Under the pieces are notes generated by a model. The model was not told where the DNA came from. It searched no databases and was given only the letters and a program-made list of their open reading frames with translations. A stretch of 64,000 nucleotides of DNA. Source: Kordiimonas lipolytica (lineage in GTDB: Bacteria > Pseudomonadota > Alphaproteobacteria > Sphingomonadales > Kordiimonadaceae). The number at the start of each line of letters is the position of its first letter. Within the stretch, counting starts at the first letter, position 1. The translations under genes and the position numbers were made by a program. Location of the stretch: assembly GCF_001550065.1 (NCBI RefSeq), contig NZ_LRUB01000031.1:20965-84964 (forward strand). Direction: 5' to 3'. Below, one piece after another: positions 15,792 through 24,347 of the stretch.

Positions 15792-17897
15792 ATGACGTAT
15801 CAATCAAAATCAAAATACACTCTGACGTGCACGACATGTGCCGTCGCCCTGCTTTCTAGCGCTGCCATTTCCGATGACAGCGACAAGAATGAGATGTTTC
15901 TTGAAGAAGTAATCGTTACCGCACAAAAGCGGGAGTCCAGTCTTCAGGATACTCCTATCGCGATGACAGCAATGACGGGAGAGATGCTTGAGAAAATCGG
16001 TATACGCACCATTGAAGACTTCCAGTTCTTCGTCCCTGGCGTCACGGTCACCAACGATTCCATGGCGATCGTGAATATCCGCGGCATCGGCACATCAGCA
16101 TTTGGGGTCGCGACAGACCCAAGCTCAACCGTACATTTCGACGGCATCTACCAGCCACGCCCAACCACCGGCTATCAGGATATGTTCGACGTAGAACGGC
16201 TGGAACTGCTGCGCGGTCCGCAAGGGGTGCTGTTCGGTCGCAACTCCGCGGGCGGTACGCTCAATGTGATCTCGAAAGCTCCAAGCGAGACCTTCGAGGG
16301 TACCTTCGGAGTTACATTGGGAAATTACAACAAGCGCACATTCAGCGGTACCGTTTCAGGTCCGCTGAGCGACAATATTCGCGCACGCCTAACTTTGCTG
16401 AAGAATGACAGGGATGGCATCTACACCGACATTAATTCCGGTGACAAATATCAGGATCAGGACACGTTCGCGGGCCGTGCTACGGTGGCCATTGATTTTA
16501 CTGAAAATTTCGAGATGATCCTGCGCGGTGACTTCAGCAAGGAAAGGGAAACGGGCTACCCTGCCGTCCGCACCTTCTATCCAGACGAATTCGCAGACGC
16601 TGGAGCCACGATCCCCACCAACAGGGATGAAGTAGCGTTCGACACCAAGCCGGTAAGCAATGCCGACATCTGGGGAGTGTCGGCTACTGCCATCTGGAGC
16701 GGCGAAGACTATAGCTTCAAGTCGATCACGTCCTACCGGGAAAGTGAGATAGATCAGGTTATTGACGCCGACGCAACAGACCTGACCATCTTCGATATCG
16801 GCTTCCAGGAAAACTCGCGCTCCTTCACGCAGGAACTCCAGCTTTCCAACAACAACCCTGAGCGCCTTGAATGGATCGTGGGTGCCTTTTTCCTGAATGA
16901 AGACGGTGACGGCGGCATTGATATCCTGTTCGAGGACCCGAAGATCAATATTCCAGAACGTAACGTCACCAATGCCTATGCCCTGTTCGGCCAGAGCACC
17001 TACAGCGTGACAGACCGACTGCGCGCCACCGTGGGCCTGCGTTACAGCTACGAGAAAAAAAGCTACAACTATTCCACGGCAGTGAACGGCACGGAAGTAG
17101 ATAGCGGCTCGCCTACCGACGATTGGAAGGCTTGGACACCACGCTTTGCCATTGATTACGACATCAATGACGACGTGATGGCATATATTTCGGCAACTCG
17201 TGGTTTCAAATCCGGCGGTTTCCAGCTTGGGGACGCCAGTTCATTCGATCCTGAATATCTCTGGAGTTATGAAGCGGGCGTGAAATCCACTCTGTTCAAC
17301 AAACGCATGCGAGCAAATGTCGGTGTATTCCAGTATGATTACACCAACCTTCAGGTGGTTGAATATATTGGCGGCGTAGCCACCACATCCAATGCCGGTC
17401 AGGCCACCATCAAAGGCATTGAGGGCGAGTTTGTGGCGCGCGTTGCCGATGACTTCGATGTCAATGCAACCATTGCCTACCTGGACGCCAAATATGATGT
17501 CTTCTTCGAAGGCGGGGAGGACTTCTCTGGCAATCGCATCTCCAACTCGCCGAAGTGGGCGTATTCGTTCGGTGCCCAATATACGTACGATATTGGCGAC
17601 AAGGGCTATATAACCTTGCGCGGAGACTTTGCTTGGCGTGACAATGTCGATTTCAAGCGGAACAACCTACCGCAGTACCGGGCGGATACCTATTCGCTTC
17701 TGAACGCGCGCATTGCCTACACCACGGCAGACGAACTGTGGGAAGTATCGCTATACGGCCAGAATCTGACCAATAACCGTTATGCCACATATATCACAAC
17801 AGGACGCAACGTCGCAGGGGCCGCCGACAGTAGCCTGCCCGTTACCGTTTTTGGCGAACCTCGCCAATATGGCATCCAGCTGAAGCGGAACTTCTAA
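15792..17897 (+). CDS. TonB-dependent outer membrane receptor
   Basis: The 701-residue protein, started at ATG 15792 behind TGGAGGAAAT, has a plug domain with EEVIVTAQKRESSLQDTPIAM (a TonB-box-like region), VNIRGIGTSAF and LELLRGPQGVLFGRNSAGGTLNV, and a 22-strand barrel ending with a C-terminal aromatic (LKRNF). It imports a ligand through the outer membrane with TonB energy. The substrate cannot be read from the sequence; the motif set is that of the large sphingomonad/alphaproteobacterial receptor group. It faces a second, unrelated TonB receptor across a shared terminator hairpin. Its position inside a copper region makes a metal-chelate ligand possible but unproven. Confidence 0.9.
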   Translation: MTYQSKSKYTLTCTTCAVALLSSAAISDDSDKNEMFLEEVIVTAQKRESSLQDTPIAMTAMTGEMLEKIGIRTIEDFQFFVPGVTVTNDSMAIVNIRGIGTSAFGVATDPSSTVHFDGIYQPRPTTGYQDMFDVERLELLRGPQGVLFGRNSAGGTLNVISKAPSETFEGTFGVTLGNYNKRTFSGTVSGPLSDNIRARLTLLKNDRDGIYTDINSGDKYQDQDTFAGRATVAIDFTENFEMILRGDFSKERETGYPAVRTFYPDEFADAGATIPTNRDEVAFDTKPVSNADIWGVSATAIWSGEDYSFKSITSYRESEIDQVIDADATDLTIFDIGFQENSRSFTQELQLSNNNPERLEWIVGAFFLNEDGDGGIDILFEDPKINIPERNVTNAYALFGQSTYSVTDRLRATVGLRYSYEKKSYNYSTAVNGTEVDSGSPTDDWKAWTPRFAIDYDINDDVMAYISATRGFKSGGFQLGDASSFDPEYLWSYEAGVKSTLFNKRMRANVGVFQYDYTNLQVVEYIGGVATTSNAGQATIKGIEGEFVARVADDFDVNATIAYLDAKYDVFFEGGEDFSGNRISNSPKWAYSFGAQYTYDIGDKGYITLRGDFAWRDNVDFKRNNLPQYRADTYSLLNARIAYTTADELWEVSLYGQNLTNNRYATYITTGRNVAGAADSSLPVTVFGEPRQYGIQLKRNF

Positions 17898-17917
17898 GGC
17901 TCGGCTCCGAAACATGA

Positions 17918-17944
17918 GTGGCGGGGAAATCCCCGCCACATTTC
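17918..17944. terminator. Bidirectional hairpin between convergent TonB receptor genes
   Basis: Perfect inverted repeat GTGGCGGGG (17918-17926) / CCCCGCCAC (17931-17939) with AAAT loop, lying between the two stops. T-tracts are weak on both sides. Confidence 0.7.
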
Positions 17945-17950
17945 ACCCGA

Positions 17951-20185
17951 TTAAAAGCTATACTTCACGCCACCGATTACGGTGCGCGGCTTGCCCGGCA
18001 AAAGGCCCATAGGCCTCCGGGAAACAGCATAAACGTGGTCCAGCAGGTTATCGACATTCACAAACAGGCCAATACTATCGTTCAATTGATAGCTTAACGC
18101 AAAATCGACAACCATACGCCCTTTCACTTTCTCCTCATCTTCAATAACGCCAGAACTAGGCTCCGTTCTGGTGGCCGAAACATAGTTTGCCTGCAGCGTG
18201 GTGCTGAACGCATCAGAGGCTAGCCCCATCCCCAAGGTCAACTGATGCCGGGCCAGGTAAGGAAAGTGATCACCCTTCTCGACTTCGCCCCAGAAACTAT
18301 CAGAGAAACTGGTCCGAAATTCTGAGTCCGTAAAGGTATAGTTGAAGGACAAAGGCATGGTCCAAGTGCCTGAAAGATCGATATCGTAACCTCCTACCAG
18401 CTCAAGACCATATACGCGGGCAGCACCGCCGTTGAATTGGTCGCCAATATCGCATTGCCCCGCTTGACCGGACGCCGCCGTACAGTCACCAAGAATATTG
18501 CTATAGTCAGAATAAAACAAAATGCCTTCAGCGTAAAATCCGCCCCTGTCGTATACTAGCCCACCTTCTACATTGAGGCTGCTTTCCTCTCGTGCGCTCG
18601 GGTTGCCAGCACCGGGCGGGTTGAAGCCGCGAAACAAACCACCGACGATATTCAAGTTGTCAGAGTATCTGTAGCTCACGCCGATTCCTGGTACGAATGT
18701 ACTGATTTTGACTTGCGGCTTGCTTGTGCCCGCAGTCTGTCGCTCGGCATCTCCGGTCCAGTCCGTCCGATCAAGCGTAATCGCTTCAAAGCGCATCCCC
18801 GGTACAATTGTCCAGTCACCAATCGAGATTGTGTCCTGTGCGAAGAAAGCCCAGGCTTTCGCCTCTACCAATCGATTTCCTGCATCACCCAGGTTATCAG
18901 CTGAAGAAAAGACCAATCCACCATCGATCATCGAATAGCGCTCATTGTATTGAAGCCTGTCTTCATTGTCCTCGTGATATCGCAGTGAGATCTCCAGATC
19001 ATGCTCTGCCTTACCCGTAGAGAAAGGGATCGCAAACAGAGACTGGATACCCTGAGCCGTGTATGTTCGGTCATTGTGCCGGATACGCATAGCACCGTCT
19101 GCACTATCTGCCCCCCCTCTTAACCAACTGATCTCAACGCTACACCGGTCAGGGTTTGCAATAATATAAGAACCGCTGCTGCTCCCGCATGCATCCGTAG
19201 TGTTCTTGAGGTCATGAAGTTTGAACCAGTCGCGCTCAAATGTGTTCCGATAGGCGGTTGTGACCACTTCCACATCCCCAAACTGAGCCTGATGCGTGAG
19301 CTGGATTTGTTCATGTTTCGTGTCGATATTATCCAGTGCGCTCGCGGCATACCGCATGTAGGGATTAGCTGTAAAGTCAGCGTCTGAGAGACCCAGGTAA
19401 GTCTCGTTTGACGAACCATCTGTTCTCGACACCTTAATCTCGATGGATTGAGGAACCTTGGCATCGGCACCGGTCTTGACCCTGAACTTGGCCAAATAAT
19501 CCTTCACGTCAAAGCCTGTGTCCCTGCCGTCTGGCAGTTCTTTAAAGCCTTCATTGCCCGAGCTGAAAAATTCCACCATTCCGCTGATATTTTTGCCTGA
19601 CCCGCCAATTACGCCGTGTGTAGTGGCCAGGGCGTCACTGCCTAGTTGCTGCTCAAGAAAGCCGCCGAATTCATCGGGGATGCGTCGGCTGACAAGATTG
19701 ATCGCGCCACCGACAGAACGTGGGCCAAACTTCACAGCTGCAGAACCCTTTCGCACCTCTACGGCCTGCATGCGGCCCGCAGTAGGGAAATAGTAAGCTG
19801 CCGGTGCAGCATAGGGGGCCGGCGCAATCAAAACGCCATCTTCCATCAATGTAATTTTGGAAGATCGTTCAACACCTGATCCCCGTAGCCCGATATTCGG
19901 GCGCAGCCCATAACCGTCTTCTTCCTGAATATTGACGCCGGGCACCATACGCAGCGTACGCAATATATCCTGATATTTGAATGTATCGAGATCTTCTTGG
20001 CTGAGCCGGGTTGCCGAACCTGGGACCTTTGACCGGTCTGTCCTTTCCCCAATCACTTGGATACGCTCTACATCCAGAAACTCAATCGTGGGTTCATCCA
20101 CCCCATATGCGTTTACGGAAATAGCAATGAGGGCTGCAGTCGAAACAGAGCCGAGCAGTGCTGTGTTTATAGTTTTGCTTTTCAT
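17951..20185 (-). CDS. TonB-dependent receptor, FecA-like group
   Basis: About 744 residues from the ATG at 20185 (GGAAC a few bases upstream; ATGs at 20197 and 20236 are alternatives). A signal peptide (LLGSVSTAALIAISVNAYG) precedes the TonB box region DVERIQVIGERTDRS. The plug contains LRTLRMVPGVNIQEEDGYG, NIGLRGSGVERSSKI and VEVRKGSAAVKFGPRSVGGAINLV, which resembles ferric-dicitrate (FecA)-type receptors. The barrel ends in an aromatic (VKYSF). Upstream is a dyad TGCGAAT-N13-ATTCGCA (20209-20235) that could be an iron or metal operator. No FecI/FecR pair is adjacent, and the N-terminal signalling domain of true FecA appears absent. The ligand is unknown. Confidence 0.88.
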   Translation of the reverse strand: MKSKTINTALLGSVSTAALIAISVNAYGVDEPTIEFLDVERIQVIGERTDRSKVPGSATRLSQEDLDTFKYQDILRTLRMVPGVNIQEEDGYGLRPNIGLRGSGVERSSKITLMEDGVLIAPAPYAAPAAYYFPTAGRMQAVEVRKGSAAVKFGPRSVGGAINLVSRRIPDEFGGFLEQQLGSDALATTHGVIGGSGKNISGMVEFFSSGNEGFKELPDGRDTGFDVKDYLAKFRVKTGADAKVPQSIEIKVSRTDGSSNETYLGLSDADFTANPYMRYAASALDNIDTKHEQIQLTHQAQFGDVEVVTTAYRNTFERDWFKLHDLKNTTDACGSSSGSYIIANPDRCSVEISWLRGGADSADGAMRIRHNDRTYTAQGIQSLFAIPFSTGKAEHDLEISLRYHEDNEDRLQYNERYSMIDGGLVFSSADNLGDAGNRLVEAKAWAFFAQDTISIGDWTIVPGMRFEAITLDRTDWTGDAERQTAGTSKPQVKISTFVPGIGVSYRYSDNLNIVGGLFRGFNPPGAGNPSAREESSLNVEGGLVYDRGGFYAEGILFYSDYSNILGDCTAASGQAGQCDIGDQFNGGAARVYGLELVGGYDIDLSGTWTMPLSFNYTFTDSEFRTSFSDSFWGEVEKGDHFPYLARHQLTLGMGLASDAFSTTLQANYVSATRTEPSSGVIEDEEKVKGRMVVDFALSYQLNDSIGLFVNVDNLLDHVYAVSRRPMGLLPGKPRTVIGGVKYSF

Positions 20186-20208
20186 CTTTTGTTCCATTTT
20201 CGCTAATT

Positions 20209-20235
20209 TGCGAATGCTTTTGCGTGTTATTCGCA
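20209..20235 (-). promoter_or_regulatory. Dyad upstream of TonB receptor, possible Fur-like site
   Basis: Perfect 7-bp inverted repeat TGCGAAT (20209-20215) / ATTCGCA (20229-20235) with a 13-bp centre, just upstream of the receptor start at 20185. The half-sites resemble the ATGCGAAT arm of some Fur boxes, but the spacing is not the classical 7-1-7. Confidence 0.3.
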
Positions 20236-20303
20236 TTAATTTTGCTAAAAAGAAGCGCTGGCAGATTTCCTTATCAAAGGATCAAACAGCGCTCTTGTTG
20301 ATG

Positions 20304-20330
20304 GAGCCGCCCGCCGCTGGCGGGTGGCTC
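20304..20330 (-). terminator. Hairpin downstream of the cytochrome c pair
   Basis: Inverted repeat GAGCCGCCCGCC (20304-20315) / GGCGGGTGGCTC (20319-20330) with one G-T pair, 16 bases beyond the stop of the minus-strand cytochrome gene. There is no strong T-run. Confidence 0.55.
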
Positions 20331-20345
20331 AAATTCTAATATTCG

Positions 20346-20690
20346 TCATTTGCCTTTGAATGTTTTGCGGATGTAGGAAAGAATATCGCGAACATCATCC
20401 TCGGTCAGGTCCGGGTTGCCTCCGAGAGGAGGCATTGCCATGTCCGCGCCTGGACGATCAACACCTTCCATCACACTTTTCACAAGCGCACTGTTACCCT
20501 TTTTTAGGGGCCCAGTTCGCGATGTGAAATCCGGCAACCCGGGAATGGTTGGCTTTCCATTCTCACCATGACACGCGATACAGGTCTCTTCATATTTCTC
20601 TTTACCGTTGGCCAAGTCACGTGGTGCGGCTTGCGCAGCAACAGAGAAGGCCGAAATGACAATCAACGATATTGCGGTTTGTTTTTTCAT
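20346..20690 (-). CDS. Monoheme c-type cytochrome (periplasmic)
   Basis: The 114-residue product has a signal peptide (MKKQTAISLIVISAFSVAAQA), one heme-binding CIACH followed by GENGKPTIPG, and a likely distal methionine in DMAMPPLGG. The layout is that of a small class I cytochrome c, probably soluble in the periplasm. The ATG at 20690 gives better spacing from AAGGA than the adjacent ATG at 20693. It follows the other small cytochrome gene by 10 bases, so the two are co-transcribed. The partner oxidase or reductase is not visible nearby; electron transfer from or to copper or Rieske components is speculation. Confidence 0.85.
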   Translation of the reverse strand: MKKQTAISLIVISAFSVAAQAAPRDLANGKEKYEETCIACHGENGKPTIPGLPDFTSRTGPLKKGNSALVKSVMEGVDRPGADMAMPPLGGNPDLTEDDVRDILSYIRKTFKGK

Positions 20691-20700
20691 CATTAGGTCC

Positions 20701-20994
20701 TTACTTGTTGCTGGCCTGAAGAAAGGCTTTGATGTCACGGGCCACATCGCCAGGAATATTTGCCCTCACGCGCATGTGCGTCACATCCACATGCCACTCT
20801 TCATCAGAATTGTCCTGGGCACTTTTCATGTTGTGGCACCGCGCACAGGTTTTCGCCCATGCCTTGGCCCCGCGAGCAAATTGCATCGGATCGGGTTTGG
20901 GTTTTTGTGTGTCTGCGGAGGCTACGCCTAAGCCCACCATGGACAGAGCGGCGCCCGCGAAAGCAAGGACAACGAAATCACTTTTCTTAAGCAT
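20701..20994 (-). CDS. Small monoheme cytochrome c
   Basis: The 97-residue product has a signal peptide (LAFAGAALSMVGLGVASA) and one heme motif CARCH, followed by an unusual short fold with methionines and histidines (NMKSAQ, EEWHVDVTHMRV). It is shorter than typical class I cytochromes. It sits 17 bases after the porin gene and 10 bases before the second cytochrome on the same strand, so all three may be one transcript. Function is unknown beyond periplasmic electron transfer. Confidence 0.8.
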   Translation of the reverse strand: MLKKSDFVVLAFAGAALSMVGLGVASADTQKPKPDPMQFARGAKAWAKTCARCHNMKSAQDNSDEEWHVDVTHMRVRANIPGDVARDIKAFLQASNK

Positions 20995-21011
20995 TGTTTA
21001 TCTCCTGATGC

Positions 21012-22346
21012 CTAGAAGCCGTATGACAACTGGAACTGAAGACGGGTATCATCTTCACGTTCTTCTGCGATATAATTGCGAAATTCGAGACCGCCTTTGA
21101 CAACGACCGAAGGAGAGAACCAATAGTTGAGACCCACGTTGAAGCGTTTCTCATTGGTCTCCTCTTCCAGTTCATGGTCCCCGGCAACTTTGAATTCGCC
21201 ATAGCGAACTACAGGCTCAAGTCTTTGAATAAAGGGAGAATCTGAGATATCAGACAAACGATAAGCCGCCTGTGCATACCATGCTTTCCAGGACAATGCC
21301 TCTGGTTCGCCGTGATCATCATCAGCTTCGCCGAAATTCTTGAGGTCCGCTTTCAGGTATTCGGCACGGATATCCCAGTTGCCGCCTGTATAGGCTGTAT
21401 CGAAGCCCCACAGATCATAGCTACCCTGTCTCAAGTCCTAGAAAACTTCCACTGGCTCATCATGATCATCGACAATCGGCTCTTCACCGTGACCATCACC
21501 ATCTTCTTCCACTTCAGGTGCAACCTTAGCCGTAAGGAAAGAGCCACCTATTTCCAAGTCGTCAAACGGCAAGAAAGCAAGTCGTCCACTAACGGCTTTG
21601 TTGCCATTATCATCTCGGCCAAAGCCCTCAACTTCGACACCACCGTGCCCAGCCCGTGGGCCGTTCCCGACGGCAACAGAATAGGTGAACAAGCGCTCGC
21701 CCACGGGGATACCGCCCCGCAGCATCAGCCCCACTTCACTGATTGGCTGGATACCGCCATGACCAAAACCGGCTGGTGCATTTACCGACCGGTTGATCCA
21801 ACTGGGGTGCAACCTTTCCTGAAATTGGCCAACTGGGCTCAGGAATTTGCCAGCGACCAAAACCGCATTGTCGTGCAGTAAGAAGTCGAGCTGACTATAT
21901 TCAACCTCAATGTCCGTTTCGCCAGTATTACTGGTTGAAACCTCAAATTCGGATTCGAATAGGACCAAATCCTTATATTGGAAGTGAAACGCTGGGTTAA
22001 ACTTACCACTCGTAAAAGTGTCAGACTCCTCACCGTCTGTGAATTCAATGCCAACGTCGGCATAACCTGCCAGGTGCCAAGCATTTGGACGGACAGGGTC
22101 GGCTGCTTTCTCGGCTTTTTGTGCACGGTTGTCAGCTCGCTCTGCAATCTTCTTGGATTGATCGGCTTGCGTCTTTGTTTCTGCAAGCTGTTGCTTTAAA
22201 AGTCTCAACTCTGCCTCAAGCGCGCTCAGCCGCTCAATAAGTTGGGTTTGATCGGCCTGCTGGGCATAAGCAGGTGTGCCCAGGTTGACCGCGGACACAG
22301 CACAGGCCATGCTGGCGGCAATGCCCCAGTAAGAAATTGCTCTCAT
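21012..22346 (-). pseudogene. Porin-like outer membrane protein gene interrupted by an in-frame TAG
   Basis: Two minus-strand reading frames, 21438-22346 and 21012-21434, are in the same phase and separated only by an amber codon at 21438-21440. Joined, they form one protein of about 444 residues. It has a signal peptide (ending PAYAQQ), a coiled-coil segment (LIERLSALEAELRLLKQQL), an acidic/His-rich stretch just before the stop (EEDGDGHGEEPIVDDHDEP) and a beta-barrel that ends in a C-terminal phenylalanine (LQFQLSYGF). This is an OprP/OprO-like or generic trimeric-porin architecture. The stop removes the last third of the barrel including the C-terminal insertion signal, so the truncated form should not assemble. 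A recent nonsense mutation, amber readthrough or a sequencing error are all possible. Confidence 0.75.
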
Positions 22347-22463
22347 GGCAACTCTCCGAAAACTAAGATAAAACTTGATTCTGTTAGATGGTTAGCCAGC
22401 CTCCTCGACCCGAGACACACGGGTTCAAGGTTTGGTTGATAGGGCCGAGGCGACTAGCTGCTA

Positions 22464-22865
22464 TCAGCAAGCTTTCGGGGGATGTGGGGCAACTTCAGGA
22501 TGAAGCGAATGAGGAATGTGCTCTGAGGGAATCTGGACCTTGTAAGCCTTTGGTGCAGGCACTGCCAACCGTGCCGGTTGCGCCAATACCAGAAGTGGAG
22601 TCGGCGCAATATCGTGGTTAGAGACATCTGTCGGCAAATCTTCTGCGCTCATGAAATGGCCGCAAAAAACATCTTCACTTGTTTCGACTTCATCAGCTAT
22701 TCCAGCAGCATCAAGCGCTTCAAATGACCATGTGCCGTCCCATTGACTAACACAGGCGTCATAACTGGTTTCACCGCTCTTATTTGGCAGCATCCGCGCA
22801 GATGCAGGCAGCGCAACCAATGACGCAACAAGCATAAGTCGGAGCATGTAAACCAAATATCTCAA
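22464..22865 (-). CDS. Small secreted protein, unrecognised
   Basis: The 133-residue product has an N-terminal signal (LRLMLVASLVALPASARM), three well-spaced cysteines (DACVSQWDGTW, EDVFCGHF, C-terminal PPKAC) and a proline/histidine-rich tail (HIPHSLHPEVAPHPP). I do not recognise the family. It lies divergently from the cueR-like gene and resembles in style the other small secreted proteins of the copper region. A metal-binding or stress role is inferred from context only. Confidence 0.6.
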   Translation of the reverse strand: MRYLVYMLRLMLVASLVALPASARMLPNKSGETSYDACVSQWDGTWSFEALDAAGIADEVETSEDVFCGHFMSAEDLPTDVSNHDIAPTPLLVLAQPARLAVPAPKAYKVQIPSEHIPHSLHPEVAPHPPKAC

Positions 22866-22916
22866 AAGACGAACCTTTCTAACTAGGGAGAAAAGCGTGA
22901 AAACTGTATAGCAGCC

Positions 22917-22930
22917 TTGACCAAAATCAA
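22917..22930. promoter_or_regulatory. FNR/FixK-like box in the divergent cueR intergenic region
   Basis: TTGACCAAAATCAA matches the TTGAT-N4-ATCAA consensus with one mismatch. A TATACA -10 candidate for the minus-strand gene lies at 22905-22910, but spacing to the box (about -25) does not fit class II activation. Confidence 0.35.
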
Positions 22931-23021
22931 ACGGACAAAAAAATCCTTCTCATTCACTGGATGCAAATGTATTGTATGCGAAAGGGTTCAAGGTACTCAA
23001 TACTTTTAGAGAGGTATTGCG

Positions 23022-23423
23022 ATGAGTACCCTTGTCAAAATCGGTGAGGCCGCAAAAAATATTGGCCTGCCTGAAAAAACCATCCGCTACTATGAAGATA
23101 TTGGTCTTGTGAACCCGCTTCGCGCTGAAAATGGGTTTCGCCAGTATCGGCAGTCCGACCTTCAGCTTCTTAGAATTGTTAAAGGCGCCAGACAACTCGG
23201 TTTTTCGATAGATGATAGTCGCGCTCTCCTGGACCTGTTTAACAACGACGCGCGGAGTAGTGCGGAAGTTAAGGCGCTTGCAACAAAGCAACTGCTGGAA
23301 ACCCGAAAGAAAATCGATCGACTGAAAAATCTGGAAGCGAAGCTGCAGCATCTCACGAACCGTTGCCAAGGCAACCACAAGCCCGACTGCGCCATTCTGG
23401 ATTTCCTCGCTGACCCGCATTAG
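23022..23423 (+). CDS. cueR: CueR-like Cu(I)/Ag(I)-responsive MerR-family regulator
   Basis: The 133-residue protein has an N-terminal winged helix-turn-helix (KIGEAAKNIGLPEKTIRYYEDIGLV), a dimerisation helix, and a C-terminal metal loop with C115 and C123 (CX7C: CQGNHKPDC). Serine (residues 80-81, ARSSAEV) replaces the cysteine that MerR, ZntR and CadR use as third ligand. CX7C plus serine is the signature of sensors of monovalent copper, silver or gold. It would activate promoters with a 19-bp spacer; candidate targets in this window are 7119-7149, 7211-7241 and 26514-26544. It is transcribed alone, with a terminator hairpin downstream. Confidence 0.88.
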   Translation: MSTLVKIGEAAKNIGLPEKTIRYYEDIGLVNPLRAENGFRQYRQSDLQLLRIVKGARQLGFSIDDSRALLDLFNNDARSSAEVKALATKQLLETRKKIDRLKNLEAKLQHLTNRCQGNHKPDCAILDFLADPH

Positions 23424-23445
23424 CAAAACGTAGTACCGAGTAGTT

Positions 23446-23485
23446 AGGCTAGCGGGAGTGCTCAGGGATTCCGCTAGCCTCCTTC
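23446..23485. terminator. Hairpin between convergent cueR and formyltransferase genes
   Basis: Perfect 10-bp inverted repeat AGGCTAGCGG (23446-23455) / CCGCTAGCCT (23471-23480), followed by CCTTCC. It lies between two converging genes and can serve both. Confidence 0.65.
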
Positions 23486-23521
23486 CACGTCCACTGCGGT
23501 TCAGATTCACCCCCCCCTCCG

Positions 23522-24340
23522 CTACAGCTCGACCAGGCAATATTTTGGGATACAGATGAACCCATCCCGGTTCGATATGGCCAACATTTCACTATGCTCG
23601 AAAAGCAATTCACCAGGGCTTTTCTCGGCATCGTATGGAACAGCTTCGGCGTGAATGACGCGCCAAAATCGATCCTCAAATTTCAAAAACAGTCCAAAAT
23701 GCCCGAAACGCTTGATACGCTGCTGCAATTCGACCGTCGTCAGATCCGGGTCAAGCAATCGCTCGGTTATGTCGGGCACAGGCCAATAGCTGCCTCCCAT
23801 CTGAGGTTGCGCATTTGTATAATAGAAATCGATATCACGCAGAAACTGTTCTACTAGCTCCGGCGCCTGCAGATGCATTTTGACCATTAAGCTATTGAGA
23901 GTGTCATGTTCTTCCACCCCAACAGCCGTATTTATGATGATATCGCCGCAATCAAATTGGGGTGTTAGTTTGTGAAGTGTTAGTCCGGAATGCTGGTGCT
24001 GACCGTGAGTGAAATACGGAAGAGGCGTCGCCCCCCTTCCTTCCGGCAACAAGGAGGTATGCAAGTTGACTCCGTACCTCAGCCCGGAAGGTGTCGGGAT
24101 TTTATGTTGGTACTCGGCGCTAAAAAATAAGGTCACTCCTTCATCGACCAAAGCCTTCATCTCTTCAGGTAAAGGCAACCCTGTCCGAACTGTCAAACCC
24201 AGACGCGTCGCTTTCGCCAGCATGTTCGCCGCAATACCCTCAATGGGATTGACATAAACCGCACATATTTGATGTCCACGTTCGACAAAAACATCGAAGC
24301 AGGAGGAAAACATGTCATTACCGAAGTAGGCGAGCTTCAT
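23522..24340 (-). CDS. Formyltransferase-family protein (Fmt/ArnA-like)
   Basis: The 272-residue protein opens MKLAYFGNDMFSSCFD, and carries the formyl-transfer core NLHTSLLPEGRGATPLPY and the HSGLTLHKLTPQFDCGDII segment, which contain the catalytic N-x-H and D of the 10-formyl-THF hydrolase/transferase superfamily. It is too diverged to be housekeeping Fmt, and the acceptor molecule is unknown. The start at 24340 lies seven bases after the cytochrome c stop, so it is the last gene of the Rieske-PII-CBS-cytochrome operon. Its presence there is unexplained; sugar-nucleotide or amino-group formylation is possible. Confidence 0.75.
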   Translation of the reverse strand: MKLAYFGNDMFSSCFDVFVERGHQICAVYVNPIEGIAANMLAKATRLGLTVRTGLPLPEEMKALVDEGVTLFFSAEYQHKIPTPSGLRYGVNLHTSLLPEGRGATPLPYFTHGQHQHSGLTLHKLTPQFDCGDIIINTAVGVEEHDTLNSLMVKMHLQAPELVEQFLRDIDFYYTNAQPQMGGSYWPVPDITERLLDPDLTTVELQQRIKRFGHFGLFLKFEDRFWRVIHAEAVPYDAEKSPGELLFEHSEMLAISNRDGFICIPKYCLVEL

Positions 24341-24347
24341 GGCGGAG

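Noticed and set aside
22400..22450. tRNA-like GGGTTCAAGG segment
   Set aside because: No acceptor stem, D-arm or anticodon arm can be folded around it.
22990..23005. AAGGTACTCAATACTT as an autoregulatory MerR operator before cueR
   Set aside because: The symmetry is imperfect and any -10 with a 19-bp spacer would lie almost on the start codon.
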